This document shows positions 32,395-44,367 of a DNA stretch of 64,000 bases, piece by piece; within the stretch, counting starts at the first letter, position 1; every line of letters starts with the position of its first letter. Source of the stretch: Arabidopsis thaliana (Eukaryota; Streptophyta; Magnoliopsida; Brassicales; Brassicaceae). The translations under genes and the position numbers were made by a program. The notes beneath the pieces were generated by a model that made no database searches, was not told the DNA's origin, and worked only from the letters and a program-made list of their open reading frames with translations. The DNA lies in assembly GCF_000001735.4 (NCBI RefSeq), contig NC_003076.8:25733835-25797834 (forward strand). The letters are read 5' to 3'.

Positions 32395-35300
32395 ATGGGT
32401 AAGTATCAGGTCATGAAACGTGCAAGTGAGGTTGATCTTTCTACTGTCAAATATAAAGCTGAAACCATGAAAGGTCTGGTTGGTTTTACAAATGCACATT
32501 AATTCTGTGGGTTTTCTGCATAGACATGAGAATGTGCCTTTTACATGGTTTTCTGTAATTTGCAGCTCCTCATTTGACTGGCCTTTCCTTCAAGTTGTTC
32601 GTTAATTTGCTTGAAGCACCACTTATAGGCTCTTTGATTGTTGATTATTTGAAGAAAGACAATGGCATGACAAAGGTCTAGTTTGTTCAAACTTGACTTA
32701 TATCTTCCTCAGGGTTGTTGATGATCAATGTTCTTACATGTATGTGCTTTTCCGTGTTGTCACTGGCAGATTTTTCGCAACACAGTTATACCAGAAGAGC
32801 CCATGTTTAGACCGGAGTTCCCATCTCAAGGTATATTCTTCTTCTCTGTCATCTATTCTCCTACAATCATATGTTGTATACTTACATGAAATATTGTGTA
32901 AGATTACTTCAATGAGTAATCAATATATACACCTCAAAAGGATGATTGTGTTGTGTGTATGATTTTCTACTAGAACCGGAGCATGATGTTGTCATTGTTG
33001 GCGAAGATGAAAGTCCTATAGACAGATTGGAAACAGCCTTGAAATGTCTTCCTCAGTATGATCCTTCTCGTAGCTTGCATGCAGATCCAGTGTCATCTTT
33101 CCGGTACTGGAAGATTCGTGATTATGCATATGCCTATAGATCTAAGCTGACAACTCCATTGCAGGTTTTTCATCTGAATTTTTTAGTTTTATTACTCTCT
33201 TTTTTTGGCACTAACAGAGAGCCTTGTTGCTTATTGCTAGGTAGCAAAAAGAATAATCTCAATCATAGAGGAGTTTGGCTATGACAAGCCTCCAACACCA
33301 TTTTTGATTAGATTTGATGCCAATGAAGTCATAAAGCAAGCTGAAGCTTCTACACGGAGGTTTGAACAAGGTAAAATTTATGCATACTCCAAGATACATT
33401 TTGTAGTCCAGATATTATCACAGCAGCATCGTTATTGTATCTGCTTAAAGTGTCAGCTTCAGTGAGGTGTTAGACATGATTGTTGAGATCTGTGTTGATC
33501 ATGTTGGGTGTGAGCTGTGTAGGAAATCCAATATCTGTTTTGGATGGAATATTTGTGACAATCAAGGACGATATTGATTGTTTACCCCATCCGACAAATG
33601 GTGAGTCTGTTATTCTTATATGTTACTAAGAATACTTCCAGATACAACAGAACTGTCATAGAGTTTTTCATTAAAGGTGGAACAACATGGCTGCATGAGG
33701 ATCGTTCTGTGGAGAAGGATTCAGCTGTTGTTTCAAAACTGCGTTCTTGTGGTGCAATCTTACTTGGCAAGGCAAATATGCATGAGTTAGGCATGGGGAC
33801 CACCGGGAACAATTCAAATTACGGGTAAGCTACACAGCAGAGGACACACAAATCTTGCGGATAGACATAAAACTGTTTTGTTACTTCAGTATGTTTCTTG
33901 CACCTTTAGTTCACTCTAGTTTTTCATGTGTATGCTCCTCTGGTATGGTGCATTGCAGAACCACAAGAAACCCGCATGATCCTAAAAGGTACACGGGCGG
34001 ATCTTCCTCAGGTTCAGCAGCTATTGTAGCCGCTGGACTATGTTCAGCTGCTCTAGGAACAGATGGTGGAGGTATCAAAGTTATATTTATTCGTTTGATC
34101 TGACCAATGATGTGCATACCTACTAGGTTTAATGATTCTGAAAATGCAGGTTCCGTTCGCATTCCTTCAGCACTTTGTGGTATAACGGGACTGAAGACAA
34201 CATATGGTCGGACAGATATGACAGGGTAAGAGAATCAGGATTCCTATTAGAAACCCATTAGGCCTTTTTCCCCCTTCCTTGTGTCTTAACAGGTTTCTAC
34301 TTTTGCTTTCCTTGGTCCATGGCCAGCATTATTTGCATATGATTTCTTATGTGACCATTGTCATCTCTGCAGGTCATTATGTGAAGGTGGAACAGTGGAA
34401 ATAATTGGTCCACTTGCTTCATCTCTGGAAGATGCCTTCTTGGTGTAAGTTTTAATCTTTTTTGAGACGAGAATTATTCTTTGTAAATCTGTTCGAAGCA
34501 AAACCATAAATTATCTAATTCAGATGTTTGGTCTTCTGAGAAACCTGGATGTTAAAACTAATCTGCCTTTTTGTGTTTACTTTCAGGTATGCTGCAATCT
34601 TGGGTTCTTCATCTGCTGATAGATATAATTTGAAACCGGTAAACTTTCTCAGTCATAGTATATTTACTATAAAATCTTAATGAAGAAGTGTCTCAGTTTA
34701 TACTCACTTCTGTTCCCAAGAATATATGATATCTCTTTTACTTGCTGAACCACAAAGATTTCAGAAATATAATTCAAAATAAAAATTTCAAATATTTCTG
34801 GATGCAATGATGATGATGTGTGATAATGGCATATAATCTTGCAATATGTTCCCATATGATTTGGTCTTTGCAATTCTTCTGTAGAGCCCACCGTGTTTTC
34901 CAAAGTTATTGTCTCACAACGGAAGCAATGCAATAGGATCTCTACGACTAGGGAAATATACAAAGGTGAATATTCTATCCTTGCTAGTTAATCTGAGTTG
35001 GGATTTGTTATATCAGTGGCATATTTAGTGCCTTGTTTTTATCCATGCAGTGGTTTAATGATGTCAGTTCAAGTGACATCTCTGACAAATGCGAAGACAT
35101 CCTTAAGCTCCTATCAAACAATCACGGTTGCAAAGTAATCTGAACATTTCAGTACTTCTCTCTCAATCTACGGATACAATGTTTCAGCTACAATCTCTCT
35201 CTATTGTTTTCATTTCAGGTGGTGGAGATAGTGGTTCCTGAACTGGAAGAGATGCGTGCAGCCCATGTTATTTCGATTGGGTCTCCAACACTGTCTTCTC

Positions 35301-36426
35301 TTACTCCCTACTGTGAAGCTGGGTATGTCTCTAGCTCTATCATCTATGAACCAAATTAGAACTTTGGTTTAAGAACTCCCACATTTGTCTTGTATTTCAG
35401 GAAAAATTCAAAACTAAGTTATGACACTCGTACCAGCTTTGCAATTTTCCGTTCATTCTCTGCTTCAGACTATATCGCTGCTCAATGTCTTAGGTAAGCG
35501 GCAATAGAATAATGCACTGTATGCGCAGCTTTCACTTTTGCTTCTAAAGTCACAAGAGTAAACCAATATTGATAGAATTTTTGTTGCAGGCGAAGATTGA
35601 TGGAGTATCACTTGAATATCTTCAAAGACGTTGATGTCATTGTGACCCCTACAACTGGGTACGTAATATAATTTCATACCTTATCAAACCATCTAGCAAA
35701 TTGAAGATCCCTATATTACTTGCAATGTCTTCGGATATAGTTACTTGTATATTACTTACTGCTTAAACTCCTCTCACTTTACAAACAGAATGACAGCTCC
35801 AGTGATACCTCCTGATGCTCTCAAAAATGGAGAAACCAATATTCAAGTGACAAGTTTGTCAAGCAAAACTCTAACTTCTTACTTTTGGTGCAATCTAATA
35901 CATAGCACATTTACATCAGAGTTCTGATATTCAAATTGCTTCTTTTCTAGCTGATTTAATGCGCTTCGTTCTAGCTGCAAATCTCCTCGGCTTCCCTGCC
36001 ATATCAGTCCCGGTAAGACATTTTTTTTATCAGTCTCTAACCAAGGCTTAGACAATCATGTTACTTATTTCATTCTTGCAATATAATCGTATCTTCTTTC
36101 TGATTAATCACTCTCTTTTTCTAACTTATTGGCAAACAAAAATCAACGCAGGTTGGTTATGATAAAGAGGGGCTTCCTATAGGATTACAAATAATGGGAA
36201 GACCTTGGGCCGAAGCTACCGTCCTTGGTTTAGCTGCCGCAGTCGAGGTACTCTCTCTTTTTCTCTCTCTGATACGTTTTCAAAAGATCAAGTAGAAACT
36301 AGTGCGGTAAGAGGCGGTAAATAGTAAGAGCGGACTCTGTAACTTGAATCGATTTTGGTATTTCAGGAACTGGCTCCAGTTACCAAGAAACCTGCAATCT
36401 TTTATGATATTCTCAATACAAACTGA
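32395..36426 (+). CDS. FAAH: Fatty acid amide hydrolase (N-acylethanolamine hydrolase)
   Basis: Amidase-signature serine hydrolase that cleaves N-acylethanolamines to free fatty acid and ethanolamine, ending their signalling in seedlings; membrane-associated. Twenty exons from 32395-32473 to 36367-36426 sum to 1824 nt, exactly 607 residues. Counting through the exons puts the catalytic lysine at residue 205 (FVTIKDDID), as known for AtFAAH. The amidase Gly/Ser-rich stretch ([11 protein letters not shown]) supplies the bridging Ser281, and GGGSVRIPS supplies nucleophile Ser305 with Arg307. The N-terminus has a hydrophobic stretch ([10 protein letters not shown], about residues 47-56) that may touch membrane. 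All introns are GT-AG; the junction at 35853/35951 falls inside the Thr codon before DLMRF. I recall the locus as AT5G64440. Confidence 0.97.
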
Positions 36427-36662
36427 ATTCATAAGGATCTTCCACAGAACTGAAAAGGCAAGGATTGTCTCTGGCTGCGGAATATTATTTATGTTTACAT
36501 TATATAAGGTTAATATGTCAATTGATCTACAAATCGACGATTATTGTGCTATAAACCGTGTTGGAATTTCTTACGTCGACTATGATTAATTTTAAAAGAT
36601 GTGAATTAGTCTTGAGCATACTTGTAAACTTTTAAAATGCATTTTGAAAAAAAGTTTAGAAA

Positions 36663-37021
36663 CCTGAATGCTAAGTAAATCTACATAACAATGCAAAAAC
36701 GAGTTGAATTTGTGGAATCACTAATGACAAATGCTAGATCCAAAATCCGGTTAGTTTCACATCGTCTTGCAAATTTATTTATCCAAATTTCTATTATTTA
36801 AAAAGCTTTAAAACATTGTTTTAAATTCCATAGAAAAAAATAAAAATCTTATATAAAATCATTAGAAGCTTGAATGTTAAATCTACATAACGATGCGAAA
36901 ACAAGTTGAATTTGTGGAATCGCTAACGACAAATGCTGGATCCAAAATCCGGTTAGTTTCACATCGTCTTGTAAATTTATTATCCAAATTTCTATTATTT
37001 AAAAAACTTTTAAAAAATTGT
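36663..37021 (+). repeat. Imperfect tandem duplication, about 205-bp unit
   Basis: The segment around 36663-36815 recurs at about 36869-37021 with scattered substitutions. Shared landmarks are TCTACATAAC, GTTGAATTTGTGGAATC, GGATCCAAAATCCGG-type sequence (AGATCC in copy 1) and CACATCGTCTTG. The spacer of about 55 bp is less alike. Neither copy has coding potential. The divergence suggests an old duplication. Confidence 0.75.
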
Positions 37022-37027
37022 TTTATT

Positions 37028-37275
37028 GAAAAACCTTCAAAGTTTTAATAGTAATATAAAAATATAAGTTTAAAAATATTATTTAATAAATGAAAAATAA
37101 GTGTTAAAAATCTAAATTAAGTGTAAACCATATTGAATCTAGAGTACCTCTTAGGGGTTTGGATGATGTATCCAATTAGTTTACACAAAACAGAAAAATT
37201 TAACAATTAATAAAAAACCTTAAAATTTTAACTATAATATAAAATATACATTTAAAAACATTTTTTAATAAGAAA
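37028..37275 (+). repeat. AT-rich dispersed repeat, copy A
   Basis: Shares a core (37099-37186) with the reverse complement of 53862-53950, including ACCATATTGAATCTAGA, CCTCTTAGGGGTTTGG and TGTATCCAATTAGTTTACAC. Flanks on both sides (AGTTTTAATAGTAATATAA and AACATTTTTTAATAA types) also match. Internally the flanking unit occurs on both sides of the core. I see no terminal inverted repeats or coding sequence, so I do not assign a transposon family. Confidence 0.7.
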
Positions 37276-38114
37276 CAAGTCGAAAACTAAAATTTTATTA
37301 TAGAAAAGTTTAAAAATCTGTAAGAAGTTTTACTAAAATCCGTAAACTTTAAAACTTTAGCGAATAAGAAGTTTTAGTTTTATCATTAAAAGAAAATTAA
37401 AGAGAAGGGATGAAATTGACCTTGGTTTTATGGGCCGAAATTGTTTCTTGTTTGGGCTTTGCACAAAGATCTCTAGTTTTGACAACCGTCAACGGCTAAC
37501 TAATCCCGATCTATCCACCTTCTCAAGCTTGCTTCTCTTTGATCATCTCCGTCGACGATGTAGCCCCCACCGCGTCAGAATTCTCCGTAGAAGAGAGATC
37601 GCACACACATACATATGATCTCGCTTCTAGTTATTGTAAACAAAGGGCTCATCTTCCATCACGCTCTCGTTTCTTGTTGGCGAAAAGCAACGGCAACAAA
37701 TCAAAAGATATAAAATAGAAGAAGTAAAGGAAGCAGGAATCGAAGAAGATCATGCTATAAAATCAGACTTTGTATTTGCAATTCTCGCTCTATAACTCTG
37801 TCTTTCTCTGATTTGTGAATTGTGATGATGAGACTATATTTTGTAGACCCATCTTCTGTGTAATTTCCTTTCTTTCAACTCAAGTTTCCTTTTCTCTTGT
37901 TACTCTTCTGTTGTTTCCTTTTTTACCCTTTCGTTTGGAAAATTCCGGAGTAAAAGGTTCGGTGAATAAGGACGAATGGGCCTAATTAATATCTGCAAGG
38001 CCCAGCCCAATAAGATATACTATCTAAGAACAGATTTAAACCCCTAATAAATAAAGTTTTCACGCGTGATCTGTACGTCTTTAATTTACTTGTCCTAACG
38101 CGTGATCGGAAACC

Positions 38115-38927
38115 ATGGCTGCCGACGAAGGCAAATCTTCCCGCCGAAACAGTTCTAACGTGGATACTCCTTATTTGTCCGAAATATACGCCAGTAAGAT
38201 CTCTCGCTATATCTCTCGAAGTTGTTTAGTTTCGTCAGATTGATAACTAATATTTGATCATAGTCAATCTTTTTTTTAATGGATTGAATATTTTGATTGC
38301 AGAGGGTAACACAGGTGTGTTTTGGGACGTGATCCTGATTTGATCTCTAAGAAAATAAAATCAGCTCTTGATGATAAGGGTTGTTATAATGGTCCTGTCT
38401 CAATCCGGTTGTACGACGATGAGAAAAACATCATCCCCAAAGAATTGATAGATAAATATGACGCTGCAGGAATCAGTATCACTTTCGTACCCGAAGGTGA
38501 GTGAACAATTCATTTGACCTAATCCATCTCTTATCTTATACTAAATATATGTATATGTAATCTAATCTAGTCCTCTGTTGATATATATATAGTTGCAGAG
38601 GCTTATGGATATGCGAGAGCTCATAAGATGGTGGTGGACATTCTTTTGTGGGCAGTGGACAGTCCTATAGAATCCAATTTGATTGTACTCTCAAAGAACT
38701 TCAAAGAAGAGTTGACTGTCTGTGTTATTCAAGGCTTGCATGGGAGAGGTTACAATGTTCTCTTAGCAGAGCCTTTAGAACATATACCTTTTACTGAAAG
38801 CTCAGAATGGCTTTGGGATAGCCTTTGTCGAAGCCTATCATCAGATGGAGGCGGAAGCTCACAACATGTTGACAATAAGGCTGATACTGTTGCTCTTGCC
38901 GATTCTCTGAGGAAGCAAACTCTGTAG
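38115..38927 (+). CDS. Truncated NYN/DUF537-type putative RNase
   Basis: Exon 1 (38115-38193) encodes MAADEGKSSRRNSSNVDTPY and so on. Downstream sequence clearly encodes a NYN (MARF1-like) domain: DPDLISKKIKSAL, NGPVSIRLYDD, AAGISITFVPEG, then HKMVVDILLWAVD. Just before this, the first motif is visible as NTGVFWDV, but it lies in another frame, as if the acidic segment between WD and DPDLIS had been deleted out of frame. Using the acceptor at 38302 leads to an early stop. Using the acceptor at 38364 gives exons 38115-38193, 38365-38496 and 38599-38927: an open 179-residue protein without the first metal-binding motif. It may therefore be a decaying paralogue or a protein without nuclease activity. 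I recall the locus as AT5G64450, annotated as an endonuclease or glycosyl hydrolase. Confidence 0.6.
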
Positions 38928-39174
38928 AGGAGACTAATGTACTTATGATGCTTTATGTTATATTGTGATTCTCTTTGATTTGTACGTTTTAATGTGATCC
39001 TGAGATTCACTTTTCAGCAACTAGCAACGTATCTTTAACTCAGTAAGTCAATAGTAAGATCTTTAACTCGATAGTCAATAGTAATACTAATAAGAGAGTT
39101 GCATACAGCAAAGAAGGTGTTTGTGTATAGATAAATAGAAAAGTTGAAGACAATGCAGTGTCCATCATAAAGAA

Positions 39175-41270
39175 TCACTCAACTTTGATGTTGTTATCAT
39201 CTACAACAGCATCACTTGGAAGATCAATCCCCTTTGGAATCTTTCCTGGATAATCAGTCACCGAACTGTCCGATCCCAACATACTGTGAATACATGAATG
39301 AAAAGCATTAGACTATACATGGTTACTACATCGTCAAAGCTCATGGAAAGAAAAATGAAATGAAGAAACTTCATACCTTCTATCGACGATGACCATTGAA
39401 CGTAGCTCACAATTAGCAAAGCTGCAAATCAAATGAAAATTATGAACCTAATAGATTAAAAATTCATAACTAAGAGTGTGGAAGCTTACTGGCCGCAAAT
39501 TTCCTTCTTAACATCTGGATGACACTCGTTTTGTAGTGCATTCAATGTGTGAAACAAGAAACCACTGTGTGTCACAATAGCTATCTCTTTTTCTTTCCGT
39601 GTCCATAGCCTACAAATCCAAAACCAGCCATCATACAAAGTTCTGTTCCATCAACATTTTCGATAAATCAACAAGACTAATGGAGATTACTTAATTTCTA
39701 CATGGAACATTAAAAGGGTCTTCTTCAATCAGAGGTTGATCCTATTTGATGCCAACTTCTACTTATCAAGCTAAGAATATCGAGGAAGCTAAGAGGATGT
39801 TTCTCTAAGTTTCAAGTTCTGCACAATCTATTAAAAAGAACTAATTTCTAGAGTTTAGATATAAAAGAGAAAATACCAGTTCAGGAACTTTTTTCCTCTA
39901 GCTGCAAGTTCTTCAATCGTTTCTCTAACATCAGCCTTCCATAACTTGTCTTCCTCGCTTTCTATCTGAACGCAAATTTAAATGTGAGGAGTCCTTTGAA
40001 GCACATATAAGTTGTTTGGCGTAGCTGTATGCTGTTAATAGTCAACTGGGCAACCAGAAGATTATAAGTAATAATCAATGCCAGGCACATCTAAGACTCT
40101 CAATATTACTTGCCAGTGAAAAGTCAACTGCAGGGAAAAGAAACTGATAGTCGCTGATACTTCTCCTCTGATCACATGGATGCACTCCCTGTGTCCACAA
40201 AAATGGAATACAAAAGTGAAAACTTGTCGCAGCTAAGCATAATTATTTCGTGACTAGATCTAAGCTTTTGAATAGGACAGCATTGCGAGTAGGAGTGAAA
40301 AATACTGCAAAACTTGTGTTTGTTTCATGGTCACTTTAAGTTTTGTGATAATTGTGAAGATAGATAAACGCAATTCTGTCCAGTTTTAGTTTGTCTCTAG
40401 GCTATATGTATTACACTGAAAAGGCATACCAAATGCTCTCTGCAGGACTCCTCTGTAATAACTGGTGGGCAGTTTAAACTCGATATAGCTGCACGGCTGC
40501 TATTTCCTGCATTTGCTACCATTAGAGGTAGTACATCACTCATATCCGTGTAGCCCTCTCCACCAAAAACACCAACAGCAGTTTGCAAGGTTCTACGAGC
40601 AAAGCAAATCCACAAAAATCAACACTGTCAAAGGTTTATCAAAGTGGAGTGCATGCATCAATGTGATCGGTCTCACACAATCTATTACACTGGTAACCTA
40701 TAATCTGTCACACAATATAAGAAGTTAAATATTACACTGGTAACCAATAAATCTATCAGTTTTCCTAACCAAGAAGACCAATTAGACTAAGAACCAGTTA
40801 TACTAAGATTTCAATCACAGATGTCTAGAGTACCTCATCAGTGGAGACGAAATGACCAGTTCGATCTTCTTGTGAAGTCCACTGGAATGAACATGCTTAC
40901 GCAAACTATCTACCTGTCACCAAGAGAATCTATATTAATTTTTTTTGGATAAAGAGATGCAAGTGAAGTTATTTTTCTCTATAGACCTGTTTCCAGCCAA
41001 GCTGGGTCAACTCAGCATCAAAGTAGTCATGAGACATGTAAGCCTTATAATTCTTCTCCCCATCCACATTGTGAATCCCCTGAGCATGTCTCACCTGAAC
41101 AAAAAGTAGTCAATATCAGCCCCAAATTCTGATACGCAAACATTAGAGCATTTTTGAAACCTTCAAAAGATATAGATTTCAGCTCAAAGAGATATTATAA
41201 CACCACTCACTAGGTAAATGGTTTTGCAGCGATGCAAAGGGTACAAACCTATACCAGCACCAGTCTCCAT
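39175..41270 (-). CDS. Phosphoglycerate mutase-like (histidine phosphatase) protein
   Basis: Nine exons on the minus strand (41211-41270, 40987-41094, 40834-40913, 40430-40592, 40114-40188, 39877-39965, 39490-39609, 39377-39421, 39175-39283) join in frame to 282 residues. The histidine phosphatase signature RHG is present as LVRHAQG with the phospho-acceptor His23. The second catalytic histidine is in VTHSGFLFH (His206), and SSPLMRTLQTA gives the conserved Arg. These support a phosphatase or mutase fold; substrate is unknown. Exon 5 ends at a GC rather than GT donor (40113-40112), needed for the frame. An acceptor (TTTGCAG) sits two bases before the ATG, so a leader intron running from about 41650 is likely. 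I recall the locus as AT5G64460. Confidence 0.93.
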
Positions 41271-42191
41271 TTCTGCAAACACTGATTTAAAAAAACCATC
41301 AACTAGGATATGATAAATAGATGCAAAAAAAATTGATAGCAGCTAAAAAAACTCACAAGCAAATTGCACACTGTAACAAAAACTAAAGTTTCGTTTTTTA
41401 AGACAAAATCCGAATCGGAGACATATAAATCAGGACACCAAGATCGAATTAAAAAGAAGGGAAATACATACACCAATCGAATTCAGAAGAATCGCTCAAA
41501 ATCAAAAGCCAATGGTTTCACTATTACACAAAAAACAAAATGTAGAGATTAAAATGATACTTTCACTGTTTCACAGAGCTAATCATTCACGTAGATGAAT
41601 ACAATAAAAACGTAAATATAATATATATACACATTGGTTTAACCTTACACAGGAGATTCGAAGAAGTAACCCAAAGGAGGAAGAGGAAAGAAGATGTGAA
41701 TGAAGTAGGCGAAGAAGCAGAAAGTGATTAGATTAGTTGGATGATTAGGCTTTGTTTTTCTTTTTAATTACTTTTATAAATTAATTATCCATGCAGTGGA
41801 CCAATGAAAACGATTTTTTTAAAAAGCTTTCTACAAAAATAATAAAATGGTGAGAGCCGTCAATAATACTAACCACGTATACGAACCATTTGGGTCCGCT
41901 CGTACGAACCAAGCCAAAACCATAACTCTAAAGAAACCAAAATTGTGTTTTACATTTTGAACCATCCAATATTATTATCCTTATCTTTATCCATTTTATT
42001 TTCTTTTTCAGTTTAAGTATATCAGACTCTGAGGTTTGCAGTAGATAACCAAATGAATTATCTTCTAAATCAAAATCGATTTAAACCGAATACTATAGAA
42101 TTTAAACCGTATAAAATTAAACCGAACCGGAATAAATTACCGGCTCAACCGCGAGATTATAGTGTCATTCTCTCCAGTTTCAGACGAATCG
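41271..42191. promoter_or_regulatory. Divergent region between PGM-like gene and TBL12
   Basis: 921 bp. The left part is probably the leader intron and first exon of the PGM-like gene. The right part, with repeated AAACCGAA-type words around 42077-42142, leads into TBL12. The frame before TBL12 has no ATG upstream of 42192 that stays open. No separate gene. Confidence 0.5.
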
Positions 42192-43882
42192 ATGGAGTTG
42201 GGATCCAGACGAATCTACACGACGATGCCGTCGAAGCTCCGATCTTCTTCTTCACTTCTTCCACGTATTCTGCTCCTTTCTCTCTTATTACTCCTTTTCT
42301 ATTCCTTAATTCTCCGCCGTCCGATTACTTCAAACATTGCCTCTCCTCCGCCGTGCGATCTCTTCTCCGGCAGATGGGTTTTCAATCCAGAAACTCCGAA
42401 ACCGTTGTACGACGAGACTTGTCCTTTCCACAGAAACGCTTGGAATTGCTTACGGAACAAGCGAGATAATATGGATGTTATCAATTCATGGAGATGGGAG
42501 CCCAATGGATGTGGATTGAGTCGAATTGACCCGACCCGGTTTCTAGGGATGATGAGGAACAAGAATGTTGGGTTTGTTGGGGATTCTCTGAATGAGAATT
42601 TCTTGGTTTCGTTCTTGTGTATACTTAGAGTGGCTGATCCAAGTGCTATTAAGTGGAAGAAGAAAAAAGCTTGGCGTGGAGCTTACTTCCCTAAGTTCAA
42701 TGTCACTGTTGCTTATCACAGAGCTGTTCTTCTCGCTAAATATCAGTAAGATTGCTTACTTCCATAGTTTAAAATCTTGTAATTAGCTCTTCAAGGATCA
42801 AACTTTTGATGAATCTTAGGATTTTGGGTTATAGGCTTGTTAGGTGGTTTTAGAATCGTATAAGGAACATCAACTCCTTTCTCCAGTTTATGTTAAGAGT
42901 TGAAACTGAAAGAATAATGTTTTTGTGTATATGTTGAGTTTTTTCCAGCCTTGTTTTTTCTAAACTGACATGTTAAAAGGTGGCAGGCGAGATCTTCTGC
43001 TGAAGCTAATCAAGACGGAGTGAAAGGAACTTATCGAGTTGATGTTGATGTTCCTGCAAATGAGTGGATCAACGTCACTAGCTTCTATGATGTTCTCATA
43101 TTTAACTCTGGCCATTGGTAATAATTATATCCTTGGATTTTCTTTTTTTTTTCTTTATGCTTACAACTTTGTGAAGAAATTATTCATGAGTATTTGGGTC
43201 TGGTTTTTGGGTTTAGGTGGGGTTACGATAAGTTTCCTAAAGAGACACCTCTTGTCTTCTACCGAAAGGGAAAGCCGATAAATCCTCCTCTTGATATATT
43301 ACCAGGATTTGAACTAGTTCTTCAAAATATGGTTTCTTATATCCAAAGAGAAGTCCCTGCGAAGACCCTTAAGTTCTGGCGTTTGCAATCACCAAGGCAT
43401 TTCTATGGTGGTGATTGGAACCAGAATGGAAGTTGTTTGCTCGATAAGCCACTCGAAGAAAACCAGGTATGGTAACGAGCTTTACTAAGCAAGTCTGGTC
43501 TTTCTCTAGGCTTTCCTCAGAGATGGGTGGCAAAGATATTCGCTTTCGATTTAATCCTATTGCATTCTGATAAATGATGTTGATGCTAAGACCTAGACAG
43601 CTTGACTTGTGGTTTGATCCCAGGAACAATGGAGTGAACAAAGAAGCAAGAAAGATTAACCAAATCATCAAGAATGAGTTGCAAACGACAAAGATCAAGT
43701 TACTTGATCTGACCCATCTAAGCGAATTCAGAGCAGATGCCCACCCAGCGATCTGGTTAGGGAAGCAGGACGCGGTGGCAATATGGGGACAAGACTGTAT
43801 GCATTGGTGCCTACCCGGTGTTCCTGACACATGGGTCGATATATTAGCGGAACTCATTCTCACTAACTTAAAAACAGAGTGA
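42192..43882 (+). CDS. TBL12: TRICHOME BIREFRINGENCE-LIKE 12, polysaccharide O-acetyltransferase family
   Basis: Golgi type II membrane protein of the TBL/DUF231 family, which O-acetylates cell-wall polysaccharides; the specific substrate of this member is not known to me. Four exons (42192-42745, 42980-43117, 43217-43466, 43601-43882) give 407 residues. A single signal anchor is visible at about 24-41 (PRILLLSLLLLLFYSLIL). The TBL domain begins with CDLFSGRWV. The catalytic GDS serine esterase motif is at 130-132 (FVGDSLNEN) and the matching DXXH motif is DCMH (Asp379, His382) in DCMHWCLPGVPDTW. The usual residue in the DXXH third position is Ser; here it is Met. The long frame continues upstream only to a GTG at 42162, so 42192 is the start. 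I recall the locus as AT5G64470. Confidence 0.94.
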
Positions 43883-44367
43883 AGACGCTATCAGGAGTCG
43901 AGAACAGAGACTTGCTTGAGCATATGGAAGCTCAAATGTCGGAAAGGTTCCATCTTTTGGTTTTAACTGTAAATGATTCATATCTGGATGAAATTTTGTT
44001 CCTTTACCAAGACATCTTCTCAAAACACAAACATTTAACTTGTATTGTGTCTCTTGCTTGTAACTACTGTTTCCATGAAGTTAATGTTTTTGCAATTGGG
44101 GATCTGCATATAGAAAGATGCTCTAAAATATCTCGAAAGGTTTCCACCTTTAAAACTAAGGGTTACGTCCACATCTCAAAAGGCTCAATCTTTGGAGTTT
44201 GAACGGTTGTTGTAAATAATCAAATTTTGTACTAGAGCCTAATTGTGATTAGTCGATGATAAAAGAATATAGAATCCAATATAATGAAGATTAGCACCGG
44301 ATTATATACTAAAGGATTGGCCATTTGGGACAAAGGGAGAAAAAGAGAGACAGAGAGCAGAGCAGAG

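Larger units (their letters stand above)
36427..38114. other. Spacer with repeats between FAAH and the NYN gene
   Basis: 1.7 kb. After the FAAH 3' UTR come a duplicated segment (36663-37021) and an AT-rich repeat (37028-37275) that recurs inverted at 53.7-54.0 kb. From about 37420 to 37900 the composition changes to GC-richer, leader-like DNA preceded by TGGGCC and TGGGCT motifs, with no convincing frame. Another site II cluster (TGGGCC, AAGGCCCAGCCCA) lies at about 37978-38011 in front of the NYN gene. Confidence 0.5.

Noticed and set aside
43369-43863. 164-codon minus-strand open frame opposite TBL12
   Set aside because: It spans two TBL12 exons and the intron between them; antisense shadow with no recognisable domain.
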